Positions 1-12,130 are shown, numbered from the stretch's first letter. The stretch is DNA of 64,000 bases from Dugong dugon (GCA_030035585.1 CM057472.1:90827601-90891600); one strand, 5' to 3'. Program-made: numbers and translations. Notes: generated from the sequence alone by a model not told the origin.

Positions 1-1000
1 TTGGGAGCTGCTTGTCTATGTCATGCTCAACAACTGACATTACTTTTTCCTTGCAGAACAGAACCTTTTTATAGGATTGCCTAACTCTTCCAGAATTTGT
101 ATTTCATTAGACACAGAGATAATTCTACTAAATCAAGCAAACTCCTAATTTTAGTCAGCTCTGGATCTCAGAAGCAGAGCTGTGTAATGATTAGCAGGAC
201 AGGTTGTGATAAACTATGGTTGTATGGGAAGCTCCTGCAATGTGTCCAGAATTAGTAGCAGTGTGTCCTTGGATCAATGACAGCTTCATAGTTAAATGCT
301 TTAGAGAAATTCGTGCCTCTAAGTCCAGGACTTTAGTGTGTTGTTGTCCTGTCCCTGATTATTGGAAGGTCAGTAGGGGGAATGGCGGTGGCCTGGGAAG
401 GGGCTGGGAGACACTCCAAGGCTTCCTTTCTTCCTTCCTATGTAAGTAAAGGTGTTTTCCTGTGGGTTGTGAGAAGGGTGGTGTTGAGTATTTTATGGTA
501 CGTTGGTGGCTGATAAATATTTCCTCAAAAAATTATCCTTACCTCTGATAGTGCCCAACAATAGTAATTATGAGTTACACTCTTCAAAGAAATGCATGTT
601 CTTTTATCTTTTTCTCAATGTCTGGGCAACATGTGTTATGGCTGCCTGAGTCTTTAAGTGGGTAATTTGGAATAGGTTTTCCCTCCATACCCCTTCTTTA
701 CGCCTTATGTTCAGAATCTATCCAACTGACAGGCTGATGAGGAATGTTTTTTTATGAGACTGGAAGAGTCTGAACAGGCAGAAAAGTCTTTTAGTGTTTT
801 CATTTGAGCTTTCCCATGTGATAGAGCCCAATCATTAACCAACTCTCTTTTCATTGTTTTATGTTTTAGAGAAGGGAAACTTTTAGAGATGCATTTGAAG
901 AGATGCCAAATGGGCTTCAGAGAGCTTTACAGTCATATATGAATTGGGGAAAACATTTGCATGACATTAAAATTTTACCATTTACCAGTTGCAGTATTTT
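1..1000. other. unique non-coding sequence
   Basis: I recognise no repeat, exon or RNA gene here. A 77-codon frame at 216-449 has no recognisable domain and looks like chance. Confidence 0.5.
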
Positions 1001-1231
1001 AACATGTTATCAGGAGGAACCAGTCCCTGGAGAAGGACATCATGCTTGGTAAAGTAGAGGGTCAATGAAAAAGAGGAAGACTCACAACTAGATGGATTTA
1101 CCCAGGGCTGCAAAATGGGCTCAAACATAGCAATGATTGTGAGAATGGCACAGGACTGGGCAGTATTTCATTCTGTTGTACTTAGGGTCACTATGAGTCA
1201 GAACGAACTTGATGGCACCTAATAACAACAG
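1001..1231 (+). mobile_element. RTE LINE, 5'-truncated 3' end
   Basis: The segment matches the last ~230 bp of the RTE copies at 6338-9513 and 36384-39568, from the end of the reverse transcriptase frame to the terminal CACCTAATAACAACA. Truncation at the 5' side with an intact 3' end is the usual product of target-primed reverse transcription. A possible weak target duplication is AGTTGCAG before and AGTTACAG after. Confidence 0.85.
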
Positions 1232-1974
1232 TTACAGAACAGCACATAGCAAAATGGAATGCCTGTTCCTCTTTCTTTTCCCCTTATTATCTCATGAAAC
1301 CATATGAATGGGTCATTATATAAGCATATGTTCTACTTGTGTTAAATAACAAATATACGTTCTGGGAAAGAATTCACCAGATTTGAAAGTTCAGTCTTAA
1401 AATTCCACTTTCCTTAAGCAGTGTCCCTCCCCTTTTCTTCCTCACTCTGCTAAGTTCAGCATGTGTTACACTGTCAAAGATTACACTCTTTTAAATTCCA
1501 AAGAAACATTTGGCCCCCTGTCTAAAGGACAGGATTTTCCAAATTGCCCTTATCAAAGAATTTTGTAAAAACATCATGGTAAATTAGACTGATCAATCTT
1601 GGATACGTTAGATTCTTTGAATAAAACAGCCTTTCAATGCCCCATTCCTTTCAAAATTGCATCACTTGTTGAGCCCAAAGGCTTGCTAAAACCAAAGCAG
1701 ACCATAGGGAATAAAAGGATGTGGTATCTGGGTTACATGCGCATAACAGCTGGGTTCTTTATCCTTAGGAGAGGTGGAACCAACAGTGAAGCTGAGATCA
1801 GTTTTAATTATGATGAAGATAATAGTAGTTACAAGATTTTGAGTGTATATTTTGTACCAGGCATCTTCTAGAACTATCTTCTCTAAAACTGAAGAATGAC
1901 CCTACAAGGTAAATACTATGAAGGAAAATGTACGTTGTTCTGCATGAGTATATTGGGGGTAAAACTATCCTAAA
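1232..1974. other. unique non-coding sequence
   Basis: No repeat recognised. A 90-codon frame at 1599-1871 shows no domain, signal peptide or neighbouring exon-like structure. Confidence 0.45.
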
Positions 1975-2210
1975 GTTCTCCTGAGGGAGAAGTATTTAAG
2001 CAAAAACCTGAGGATGGGTCTCCATTAGGAGAATAGAGGAAAGGATGTTCCTGGCAGGTGAAAGGCATATACAAAAACTCTGAGATGGGAAATAGTCCAG
2101 GATGTCCAAAAAGCAGAGGGCAGGCTAGTATAGATGAAGACTAGTAATGGAAAAGTAGAGTGACTTCAGATAAGTGAGCAGAGGCCCGATCATGAAAGGC
2201 CTCTGTCTCT
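1975..2210 (-). mobile_element. L2 LINE fragment
   Basis: Read on the minus strand this resembles the L2 3' region. Plus-strand landmarks are a GAGGGAGAAGTATTTAAGC-like stretch, GGATGTTCCTGGCAGGTGAA, and the terminal CCCGATCATGAAAGGCCT, which match the reverse complement of L2. The copy is strongly diverged, as expected for a pre-eutherian repeat. Confidence 0.55.
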
Positions 2211-3654
2211 GACTTGCTTCTGAGAATGAATTGTTTATACTGATCAGTGTACCTATGTTGTCTATGTTCTCTATCACATTGAGTTAAATAGGACACTTAA
2301 TCACTTTTCTTCATTTCCACAAAAACAAAACTCACCTAAGACCTTTGTATGCACAGTAGGCTTTATTAGATGCGTGGTCAGTGACAACGTTATAGTGTAG
2401 CCATGTAAACAAATTAAAAATTGAATATTAGGCATCACTTTTTAACAATATCTTACAGGCGTATCTACCTAGTGGTCTGCAACATCCAACAAAGTTGTTT
2501 CTGTCTCTTTTATCTCCCCTCCCTTCCCCTTCCCCCTTTCTCTTAACCTTCCCTCTCTCTTCTGCTTTCTAATTAACACACTTAATTACTGCTCATATTG
2601 AATGCATTAACCAATGTCCTCAGGGTCTCACCTTTTACCTCAAACGGCTTGACTAGAAAAATAACTTTATGAAACAATGACAGGTCTCTTTCCACAAGGA
2701 ATTCTGATGATATGCATTAAGATAATTATTTTTAATCTCACACCTATAAATTGCAAAATTTCCCCCTCACTAGTTCATGCAGATGAAGAGGCACACAAAA
2801 ATGCTATACGTTTCTTGCGCTTGTTTGGTGATAAACTTACCATCAAAGGCCAGTTTGGATAAGAAAATGAGCTAGATAAGGTTTTAGTTATGGTTTTGTT
2901 AAAATGCTTCCAGGATATTCCATTTTCCTGGGTCCGCTATGTATAATCCAGTGGAGTACAAGTCTCTGTGTTTATGGAGATGATCTGTTGTGACAATTTA
3001 TTGTCTAATAATCCCTCCTCATCAAATCTGACGTTCTTCTAGTTTTCTGTTTCTCAGTGTGGAAGTCAGGATTCTTGGTTGCAAACAACTGAATCCTCTC
3101 TGAATGGTTTAAGCAGAAGAGAATATTAGTTAAAGAATTTTAGGTAACTCACAAACCCTTAGGATTGAAAGAGAATCAACTTCAGAAGTTATGAAACCAA
3201 GAATAATACCCAATTATATCCCACTGGAGTTGTTCTAGCAAAAGACTGTGGCTTCCATTGTTTGACAGCAATGCCACAGCTCAGATGAAGACACTCCAAA
3301 CTAGAAGCCAAAAACTCTGTTACTTTTGTCCTGAAGAATTAGGCTCATCTGCCACTGTGCTTAACCCAAAGATAGATTCTGGGCATGCTATTTCCTCATG
3401 CTGCTCATTTTTTGGGCAAAAGTACAACTTAGCAATAAAGAAGGTTGTGAAATAAATTCTAACCTCTACTTTGGTGTCACATTATTCAAAAGCTTACAAT
3501 GGCCAGGAAATGTGATTATCAAACTTCTAGCTCTTAAACCAGAAATACGGGGCTCATATTTCATTTATCCCTTTCTCTGATCTCCACATCAATTAATCTT
3601 CAAATTATGTTGATTTTATAAGCTCAGTATGTCTAAATACATTTTTAAAATCTC
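2211..3654. other. mostly unique sequence
   Basis: This stretch holds a polypyrimidine tract (listed separately) and no gene I can support. Around 3055-3130 is a motif seen in old mammalian repeats (CAGGATTCTTGGTTGCAAAC), but I cannot name the family. Frames at 2677-2862, 3258-3455 and 3398-3580 are short and lack domains. Confidence 0.4.
2501..2570. repeat. polypyrimidine tract
   Basis: About 70 bp are almost all C and T on the plus strand, with runs such as CCCCTCCCTTCCCCTTCCCC. Such tracts can adopt triplex structures, but nothing here shows a function. Confidence 0.8.
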
Positions 3655-4345
3655 CTTTGTCCCCTACTCCAATGTAGGCCACCACCACCTCTTTCCAATT
3701 TCACTGCTACAGCCTCCAGTCTCCCTTCACATAGCGCTGTACCCCTACCAGTCTATACTATCCCGTGTAGTCAGAGTCATCCTTTTAAACTGCAGATGTG
3801 ATGATATTGTTCCCCTACTCAAATTTCCTCAGTGACATTCCTCTAGTCTGAGGAATAAAGTCTCAATTTCTTAAGGTAGCCTTCAAGGTAATCCAGGATG
3901 TAGCCCCTGCATACCTTTCCAACTTCTCCGTATTCACTTTCCTCGCCCCTTATCCTACTCTCCGGTCGCTCCTGATTTCTTTCAACTCCTTGAAAGCACC
4001 ATGCCCTCCCTAACGCCATACATCCTCATTAGTAGATGCCGTTTCTCTGGACTACTCTCTCTGCATCTTTCCCCCTCTCCCATATCTTACCAATTCTCAT
4101 ACATTCTTTGCATCTTCATTGACTCCCTGCATTGCAATAAGTGTCTCAATTTGCGCTTCCATAGCTAGTTGGACTTTCCCCATCATCACACACATCACAA
4201 TTTACAGGGATGATTTGCCCAATACTGTAGCTCCAGGAGGTCTGAGATGATGTCTATTTTGCTCAACACTGTAGCAGTCCCAGCCCTTGGCATAGTGCTT
4301 GTCACATAGTAGACTTTCAAAAAATGAATTTGTCAACCCTGGTAG
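3655..4345 (+). mobile_element. L2 LINE 3' region
   Basis: The order of motifs follows the L2 3' end: a GTGATGATATTGTTCCCCTA stretch, then CTCAATTTCTTAAGGTAGCC with CCTTCAAGGTAATCC, then near the end a TGATGTCTATTTTGCTCA block followed by CTTGGCATAGTGCTTGTCAC and the AATGAATTTG tail. These are the degraded forms of the familiar L2 'agggactgtgtct...gcacagtgcctggcacatag...tgaatgaa' terminus. The 76-codon minus-strand frame at 4202-4432 is a shadow of it. Confidence 0.75.
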
Positions 4346-5456
4346 TTTTGCGTACCTGTGAATCAGATAGCTATCTAGCTTTGGATCTTGTTGGATGGTT
4401 TGCATTGGATGACATAGTATTGCGTCAGTCATTAGTCTTTAAATACAGGATCCTATTAAGGGAAATGTATTGAAGTTCTTAGAAGGGTGTAAGTTGCAGA
4501 AACTTTCCCCAACCTCCTGTGTGTAGGAATGACCTTGGATAATTGTCTTGTTATAATTTCTTGTTGGTAAACTTTGTCCTTTAGTAACTTAATGCAAACA
4601 CAATTCCATATTCCCTTTTAGACTTTGTTCATTTCTCTTTGATTTATTAATGCAAAATAGTTTTATAAAGTAATTTGACAATAGTCATTACAATGGTAAT
4701 TCATCTTCTACTTTTTAGTTATTATAATCATTATTAATTTCCTTTAACCTCCAGGCTTCAAACATTAAGTATAAAACAGGTGTTTTGTGCAACTGCCATA
4801 GATTTACTGGTTGTTTAGATGAACTTCTAGGATTCAGAAGTACGATTTCTGATTTCCACTTTATAGTGTATACCAACTCCTGTCTCAATAACTCACACTA
4901 AAAGAGTAAGGCTTGATTATCCCTCAAATGGCAGCTGCTACAGAAGTATTTTCTATTGGCTGTTGTATGTTTCTACATTTATGGGTGAGTTTGAGTATGT
5001 CTGTTTTTGGTCATTTGAAATTTATACAAAATGCACTAATTCAGCATTAGTTTCCCATTCTCTGAACACCCCTACTCTTTCTATTACTTTTCTGGTTCTT
5101 GGCAGAAATGAATTTTAATGCTTTTATTTTTAAATGTCTCCCATTTTACTGCAGGTTGTAGGTAGAAATAAAAGAAAGGAAGACATGAAAATTAGTTTAA
5201 GAAAAACCCTTTATCAATTTTTCTGCTTAATTACTTTAGGAACTAATTGAATATCAGCAGTTTTCAATATACTAGTACATATAGTAACAAAATAGAAGCT
5301 CTTCAGTGGCATAATTTGTTATAAGAAATCACCAAATTTCTAAATCCCTTGTGTATCTTCATATAGCACTTATCATAATAGTGCTGATCTTGGCACGTAT
5401 TGCAATTTGTGCCATCCATTCTTTAATATCTGCTCAGCACCTCCCTCCAACACAAG
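4346..5456. other. unique sequence, possible L2 trace
   Basis: No gene seen. The segment 5345-5455 carries an ATAGCACTTATCATAATAGT motif that resembles a further decayed L2 3' region, too weak to list separately. Confidence 0.4.
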
Positions 5457-5490
5457 CACACACACACACACATACACACACACACATACA
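5457..5490. repeat. (CA)n microsatellite
   Basis: CA dinucleotide array interrupted by two T substitutions. Confidence 0.95.
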
Positions 5491-6291
5491 CCCCTAACTG
5501 GAGTTACATGACTGCAGGAACCATTGTTTACTGACTGCTTTTTACTTAGTTGGGTATCTAATAAGTTAATGAAGCAACAAAGGAATACAGTATACTGGGA
5601 TGTGTTTTAAGAAGTGGAACTCCTTCCCACTGTCCTTTACTGGATGTTTCCATCTTTCTCTTTTTCTGCAGTGGTTTCATCAATCTGCAAAAGGTCTTTC
5701 AAACGATTCGGGTACTATTTATATGGATGGGAAGAATTACACCTCTATTTTCTCTAACATCTGGGTGATAGCATTTTCTTCAACTGAAGTTAGCCACAAA
5801 CCTTACTAATTTTAGTGGTGTCTGTGACTTCCTCACCAATAGAAATGACAAATATTTCCTATCAGAGTTGTTGCATATATCTTAAAGATATTTTTGAAAT
5901 TGTGTTAGTTATTCCAGCAAGACCTTATTGTTTAATGCATAGTATGGAAGCATATCATACATTTGTTCTTTAAAAAAATTTTGTTTGGTGTCCACTGTAA
6001 CCATGTTAGTTATATTTTATGCATTTAAAAATATTGTTTCACCACACTGTCAAAGGGATCTATAGCATAAAATGTTTAAGAACTCTTGCTCTAGGCAAAG
6101 TGAACTGTACTTTTGGATTCTTTCATCTTATTTGAGGGGCATTGACCTCGTGCTTAGACAGGTCTCAACACAGTAAATCAAGGGCTACAGTAACATGGGC
6201 CATGTGCATATGGCTCTTTCTAGTTGAGCAGGTCCTGTGAGGCCTAAATGAAATGTCTCTCATCCTTCTTCACTACCAGAACTACACTTAA
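5491..6291. other. unique non-coding sequence
   Basis: Nothing recognised. A 69-codon frame at 5600-5809 has no recognisable domain. Confidence 0.4.
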
Positions 6292-6688
6292 TGTTTGGGA
6301 TTGAATTGTGTCCTCCTAAAGTATGTATCCCCCATGCGTCTGTCAGTTTATTGTACTATGGGTGCTTGCATATTGCTGTGATGCTGGAAGCTATGCCACA
6401 GGTATTCAAATACCAGCAGAGTCACCCATGGCGGGCAGGTTTCAGCTGAGCTTCCAGACTAAGACAGACTACGAAGAAAAGCCCAGCAGTCTACTTCTGA
6501 AAAGAATTAGCCAGTGAAAACCTTATGAATAGGAGCAGAACACTGTCTGATATAGTGCCAGAAGATGAGCCCCTCAGATTGGAAGACACTCAAAATACGA
6601 CTGGGAAAGAGCTGCCTCCTCAAAGTAGAGTCGACTGTAATGATGTCAATGGGGTTAAACTTTTGGGACCTTCATTTGCTGGTGTGGC

Positions 6689-7276
6689 ATGACTCAAAAT
6701 GAGAAGAAACAGCTACAAACATCTATTAATAATCAGAACCTTGAATGTATGAAGTATGAATTAGGAAAATTGGAAATCATCAAAAAGGAAATGGAACAAC
6801 ACATAAACATTGATATCCTAGGCATTAGCAAGCTGAAATGGACTGGTATTGGCCATTTTGAATTGGACCATCATATGCTCTGCTATGCTGGGAGTGACAG
6901 CTTGAAGAGGGATGGTATTGCGTTCATTGTCAAAAAGAATGTTTCAAGATCTATCCTGAAGTACAATGCTGTCAGTGATAGGATAATAGTCGTACGCCTA
7001 CAAGGAAGACCAGTTAATACAACTACTATTCAAATTTACGCACCACCCTCTAAGGCCAAAGATGAAGAAACTGAAGATTTTTACCAAATTCTGCAGTCTG
7101 AAATTGATCAAACATGCAATCAGGATGCAGTGATAATTACTGGTGATGCAAAAGTTTTAAGCAAAGAAGAAAGATTGATAGTTGGAAAATATGGCCTTGG
7201 TGATAGAAATGATGCTGGAGATCGCATGACAGAATTTTGCAAGACCAAAAGCCAACGACTTCTTCATTGCAAATAA
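6689..7276 (+). pseudogene. RTE endonuclease domain (broken)
   Basis: In an intact RTE this domain nicks target DNA for target-primed reverse transcription in the nucleus. The 195-codon open stretch starts inside the frame and covers most of the exonuclease-endonuclease-phosphatase fold. Residues near 45 read ILGISKLKW; related copies have an acidic residue (SEL) where this one has K, the position of the metal-binding glutamate. Around residue 150 the IITGD strand runs straight into AKV, so the W-N pair present in related copies (GDWNAKVG) is deleted and with it the catalytic asparagine. Frame is lost after about residue 190 and resumes in another frame (7237-7458). I infer the domain is dead. 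Identification as RTE endonuclease is firm from motif order and the downstream RT. Confidence 0.85.
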
Positions 7277-7935
7277 CTTTTCTCAACAACATAAATGGAG
7301 ACTATACACACGGATCTCGCCAGATGGAACATACAGGAATCGAATCAACTACATCTGTGGAAAGAGAAGATGGAAAAGCTCAATATCATCAGTCAGAACA
7401 AGGCCAGGGGCAGACTGTGGAACAGACCATCAATTGCTCATGTGCAAGTTCAAGTTGAAACTGAAGAAAATTAGAACAAGTCCACGAGAGCCAAAGTATG
7501 ACCTTGAGTATATCCCACCTGAATTTAGAGACCATCTCAAAACAGATTTGATGCATTAAACACTAATGACTGAAGACCAGACGGGTTGTGGAATGACAGC
7601 AAGTGTATCATACATGTAGAAACAAATGGTCATTAAAAAGACATGAAAGAAAGAAAATATCAAAATGGATGTCAGAAGAGACTCTGAAATTTGCTGTTGA
7701 ATGTCGAGTAGCTAAAGCAAAAGGAAAAAAATGATGAAGTAAAAGAGCTGAACAGAAAATTTCAAAGGGCAGCTTGAGATGACAAAGTAAAGTATTATAA
7801 TGACATATGTAAAGTACTGGAGACAGAAAACCAAAAGGGAAGAACATGCTTGGCATTTCTCAAGCTGAAAGAACTGTAGAAAAAATTCAAGCCTCAAGTT
7901 GCAATACTGACGGATTCTATGGGGGAAAATATTAA

Positions 7936-9512
7936 ATGATACAGGAAGCATCAAACGAAGATGGAAGGAATACACAGGGTCATCATACCAAAAGAATTGT
8001 CGATGTTCAATCATTTCAGGGAGTAGCAGATGTTCAGGAACTGATGGTACTGAAGGAAGAAGTTCATGCTGCACTGAAGGCACTGGCGAAAAACAAGGCT
8101 CAGGAATTGACAGAATACCAATTGAGATGTCTCAACAAACAGATACAGCACTGGAAGTGCTCACTCACCTATTCCAAGAAATTTGGAAGACAGCTACCTG
8201 GCGAACTGACTGGAAGAGATCCATATTTATGCCTATTCCCAAGAGGGATGATTCAACCGAATGCAGAAATTATGGAACAATATCATTAATATCACAGGCA
8301 AGTAAAACTTTGCTGGAGATCATTCAAAAGCAGCGGCAGCAGTATATTGACAGGGAACTGCCAGAAATTCAAGTTGGATTGGGAAGAGGACGTAGAACCA
8401 AGGATATCATTGCTAATGTCAGATGAATCTTGGTTGAAAGCAGAGAATACCAGAAAGATGTTTACTTGTGTTTTATTGACTATGCAGAGGCATTCAACTG
8501 TGTGGATCATAACAAATTATGGATAACATTGCGAAGAATGGGAATTCCAGGACACTTAATTGTGTTTCTGAGGAACCTGTACGTTGATCAAGAGGCAGTC
8601 ATTTGAAAAGAACAAGGGGATATTGCATGGTTTAAAGTTAGGAAAGGTGTGTGTCAGGGTTGTATCCTTTCACCAAACGTATTCAATTTGTATGCTGAGC
8701 AAATAATCCAAGAAGCTAGACTATATGAAGAAGAACAGGGCACAGGATTGGAGGAAGACTCATTAACAACATGTGTTATGCAGATGGCACAAACTTGTTT
8801 GCTGAAAGTGAAGAGAACTTGAAGCACTTACTGATGATGATCAAAAACTACAGCCGTCTGTATAGATTACACCTCCATATAAAGAAAAAAAATCTTCACA
8901 ACGGGAGTAATAAGCAACATCATGATAAATGGAGAAAAGATTGATCCACAATCAACACCCATGGAAGCAGCAGTCAAGAAATCAAAGGACGCATTTCATT
9001 GGGCAAATTCTGCTGCAAAAGACCTCTTTAAGCTATTGAAAAGCAAAGACGTTACCTTGAAGACTAAGGTGTGCCTCACCCAAGCCAAGGTGTTTTCAAT
9101 CACCTCATATGCATGTGAAAGCTGGACAATGAATAAGGAAGACTGAAGAAGTCTTTGAATTGTGTTGACGAAGAATATTGAAAATACCATGGACTACCAA
9201 AAGAAGGAGCAAATCTGTCTTGTAGGAAGTACGACCAGAATTCTCCTTAGAAGCAAGAATGGCAAGACTACGTTTCACGTATTTTGGACATGTTATCAGG
9301 AGGGATCAGTCCCTGGAGAAGGATATCCTGCTTGATAAAGTAGAGGTTCAGCAAAAAAGAGGAAGATCCTCAGTGAGATGTATTGACCCAGTGGCTGAAA
9401 CAACAGGCTTAAGCATAACAATGATTGTGAGGATGGTGCAAGACTGGGTAGTGTTTCCTTCTGTTGTACATAGGTTCACTATGGGTGGGAAGCGACTGAC
9501 TGCACCTAACAA
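7936..9512 (+). pseudogene. RTE reverse transcriptase region (broken)
   Basis: The region carries scattered RT pieces in three frames. The 8127-8426 frame has PIPKRDD, then a RNYGTISL-like stretch and RELPEIQVGLGRGR, corresponding to RT motifs 1-3. Further on VYLCFIDYAE-type and RKGVCQGCILSP-type stretches are visible when frames are changed. The catalytic YADD box is encoded near 8777-8788 but reads Y-A-D-G, so one catalytic aspartate is lost. The 3' part (8922-9146, then 9259-9549) gives the C-terminal ACESWTMNKED and ARLRFTYFGHVIRRD blocks typical of this RTE. The copy cannot make an active enzyme. Minus-strand frames at 7608-8083, 8292-8510 and 8996-9190 are shadows. Confidence 0.85.
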
Positions 9513-9960
9513 CATAATGCGTATGGAGCCCTGGTATTGGAATCCTTAACCTTATACCTTCTGATGAAATCCCTTTTGGGAATAGAGTTTTGTTATTTTA
9601 ATGAGCCCATATCAGTGTAGGGTGTGTCCTAAATCTAATCACTTTTGAGTTAAAAAAGAGTGGATAAGAAGATATATGCCATGTGAAGACCTTCAAGGAA
9701 ATGAGGAAAGCTGAAAGAGACAAGGATCTTCCCCCAGAGCCAAAAGAGAGAGAACCTTGCCGTAGAGCTGGTGTCCTGCATATGGACTTCTAGCCTCCTG
9801 ACTGTGAGAAAATAAATTTCTGGTCTTTAAAGTCATCCATTTGTGTTACAGCAGCACTAAGAGACAAAAATATCCACATCAAAACTAGTCCCAGCCACTA
9901 GCCTGCCTGCAATATTTACCCTTTGTCTTACTTTAAAGATATTGCAGACCCATTTGCCTT

Positions 9961-10235
9961 TTAGGCAGTATAGGTTAGTATTTGAAAACACAGACCATTA
10001 CACCAATCTGGGTTCAAGTCCTGTCTCTATTATTTATAGACCTGTGTTGTGTTTTTAGAGAAGCTACTGAAGGTCTCTGTACCGGCTTGCCTCATATTTA
10101 AAATCAGCCTAATTACCTTCTTTCATAGGTTGGTGGTGAAAGTTAAATGAGTTAACACACGTAACATATGTAACATATGAGTTTTGGGCAAAAAGAGAGT
10201 GGAATGTGAATGTTTGCTATCATTCTTGGATAAGT
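9961..10235 (+). mobile_element. MIR SINE
   Basis: The order matches MIR: a GGCAGTATAGGTTAGTATTT head, the conserved TGGGTTCAAGTCCTGTCTCT core, a CTACTGAAGGTCTCTGTACC block and the AAAGTTAAATGAGTTAACAC tail region. Strongly diverged. Confidence 0.75.
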
Positions 10236-10561
10236 GTGCTCAAGAGTCTTGTAACTCTGTAATAGATAACTATAATTTTAAATGTCAAGGCACTGTTTTA
10301 AAAAGAATCCCTTTATTATGTGCCACCTGAGATTATCTTGGCCCCCTTATTATAGCTGCTGCTGAGGCAACCAGCTCTTAGCGGGCCCTCACCAACCACC
10401 TGCAGATCCAACCTGACAGTGCTTCACCTCATGCTCGTGCTGCATACCTCTCATCACCTGTGCTGGGATTTTCCTGTTGATGTAGAGGTTTGGACACCGT
10501 CCACATGTACAAGTACAGCTCAGTGCCCATGTGTGACCAATCCAGCAGTATAAAACAATGC
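10236..10561. other. unique non-coding sequence
   Basis: No repeat recognised. The 102-codon minus-strand frame at 10389-10697 runs across this stretch into the SINE, so it is unlikely to be a gene. Confidence 0.45.
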
Positions 10562-10767
10562 AAAAACCAAACCTGTTGCTGTTAAGCTGATTCTGACTCA
10601 CAGCGACCAGACAGGACAGAGTAGAACTGCCCCATAGGGTTTCCAAGGCTGTAAGTTTTACGGAGGCAGACTGCCACATCTTTCTCCCATGGAACAACTG
10701 GTGGGCTTTAACTACCGACCTTTCAGTTAGCAGCTGAGTGCTTTAACCAATGTGCCACCAGGGCTCC
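10562..10767 (-). mobile_element. tRNA-derived SINE (AfroSINE type)
   Basis: On the plus strand it begins with the reversed tail AAAAACCAAACCTGTTGCTG, passes CTGACTCACAGCGACCAGAC, AGAACTGCCCCATAGGGTTT and GCAGACTGCCACATCTTTCT, and ends CCACCAGGGCTCC, the reverse complement of the GGAGCCCTGGTGG head. The reversed B-box region is visible near TTTAACTACCGACC. Near full length at ~206 bp. Confidence 0.93.
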
Positions 10768-11194
10768 TTTCATTAAGTATGGGGGGAGATAATGTATCAA
10801 GGGAGAGTGGTCATTGGAAACATTGCCCTCTTTTCTCACCCTAAATGGATGGTACCGAGTCAGAATTTATACCCCATCTCAGTATACAATCCTCTGAGTT
10901 TAAGCAGTTATTTCATCATAGCACCATTTAGCTTGACAGTGTATCCTCATATTGGCTCTTCCTCCTTCCCTGGTTTACTCTCTCCCCTTGCCAATCACTT
11001 CTGTTGTCTGGGACTGTGATTCCTGATAGAGCAGTGGCACGTAGATCTTACCTGTAAACTCTGCTTCCCAAGGAACACAAGCTAAGAGAATTGGAATTCG
11101 GAGTGTCCCTAGAAAGAAATTCAGAATGCGTTTTAGAGCTCAATTACTTACTAGTCTTAGGCAATAAGGACCTGATTGCTAGTGGGAAATATAG
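10768..11194. other. unique non-coding sequence
   Basis: Nothing recognised; a 75-codon frame at 10792-11019 has no domain. Confidence 0.4.
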
Positions 11195-11640
11195 TGATTG
11201 TTGCAGCGACGACGGTTGTCGGGGCGGCAAAGATAGTAGCCAAACACTACTCTTACAGAGAAGTGGGGCCAGGAGGGTCACTCTGAGGAGTCAACCCCCA
11301 GCTCCAGTCCCAGGAGTTTATTTATAGTCAATACAGCAAGCAGTGAAGCAAATAACAGAACGATGGGCTTTGGGTGAGTAACAATAAGTTTTGGGCAAGG
11401 GAGAAGGAATTCAGGTAAACAAGCCAATCAGTAACAGGACAATAGGTTTGGGAAAACAAGTCGTGCCTAATCTCTTCCTTATCACTGACAAGTCTCCAAC
11501 ATGTCATATACAGCATAGAGGCCTGTGGGGGCTGCAGTTGTCAATAGTGCAGCCATGTTTAAATGGCATATATCCCCACAAGTGATGAAAACCCTTGGCA
11601 TGCTGGTGGCATCACAATTACCAAGGCTTTCATCTCTAGG
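11195..11640 (-). mobile_element. probable ERV LTR fragment
   Basis: A plus-strand TTTATTTATAG at 11318-11328 is a reversed polyadenylation signal. To its left lies a short GC-richer stretch (GCAGCGACGACGGTTGTCGG) that would be R/U5, to its right a longer U3-like part. The layout suggests an antisense retroviral LTR beginning TGTTGCAG at about 11195. I cannot fix the right boundary or the family. Confidence 0.35.
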
Positions 11641-12130
11641 TAATTTGGATGAGTGCAAGAGGAAAAGGAGGTATAGAGTTTATATGATAGCTACAGCTTA
11701 CGAACTGTATGTGGGCAATGATGATTATAAGGATTGTGGAGTGGTCTGGCTTCTAGTAACTAATTTGGAAGCCTTGAAAACAGAAAATGAAAGACCCAAG
11801 ACAGTCAGCTGTAACTTAACTCATTCCGAGAAAGCCAGAAGGTCTCTAAGGCAGCTTTTAAGGAGATTGCCACCTCCTGCAGCTACAGAGTAGAGGGTGC
11901 TGAGAACCAGGCTTGGCATCTCATTTTAAGGATTGCACCATGGCAAAAGAGGCTGATTGCATAGTCTTGAGATATGTCTTATGTTAAATAAAGAACCCCG
12001 ATAGAAAAATAGTGGGATCTTGACTTCTGGAATGGAGACATTTGGGAAGATGAGATGAGAATCTTGAACCCTAAGTTTACGTGAACACTCAAGGCTGGCA
12101 GAAGCAGACTCCTTCCCCTTGAGAATCCTT
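11641..12130 (+). mobile_element. possible retroelement internal fragment
   Basis: This stretch (122-codon frame 11525-11893 partly covers it) has motifs such as AAAACAGAAAATGAAAGACC and ATTGCACCATGGCAAAAGAG that I associate with decayed retroelement internal sequence next to the putative LTR. No catalytic motif is visible, so class and function stay open. It ends just before the RTE at 12141. Confidence 0.25.

Larger units (their letters stand above)
6338..9513 (+). mobile_element. full-length RTE LINE (decayed)
   Basis: This ~3.2-kb copy starts at the RTE 5' end (GTCAGTTTATTGTACTATGG) and ends with GACTGCACCTAACAAC. It encodes remnants of an apurinic-like endonuclease (from 6689) and a reverse transcriptase (about 8040 onward), the single-ORF plan of RTE elements. 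Frameshifts and stops break the frame repeatedly. It sits inside an MLT1-like LTR. The hexamer ATGCGT occurs at the left junction (6334-6339) and again just right of the element (about 9516-9521), a plausible target duplication. Its 3' tail is shared with the SINEs in this window. Confidence 0.93.
6292..9866 (+). mobile_element. MLT1-like MaLR LTR, split by RTE
   Basis: The first part (6292-6337) starts TGTTTGGGATTGAATTGTGT, the standard opening of MLT1-type LTRs. The remainder (about 9514-9866) carries the middle and 3' part: an AATCACTTTTGAGTTAAAAA region, GATCTTCCCCCAGAGCCAAA, GACTTCTAGCCTCCTGACTG, a polyadenylation signal GAAAATAAATTTCTGG and the end CAGCACTAAGAGACA. The two parts flank a full-length RTE, so the LTR was already present when the RTE arrived. 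The same LTR family occurs intact at 57427-57940 and partly at 30550-30916. It is a solo LTR; no internal region adjoins it. Confidence 0.8.

Noticed and set aside
7608-8083. Two overlapping minus-strand frames of 82 and 123 codons
   Set aside because: Antisense of the plus-strand RTE between its endonuclease and RT regions.
11190-11240. Short CG-containing stretch as a CpG island or promoter
   Set aside because: Only a few CpGs over about 50 bp, within a probable LTR; no island-scale enrichment anywhere in the window.
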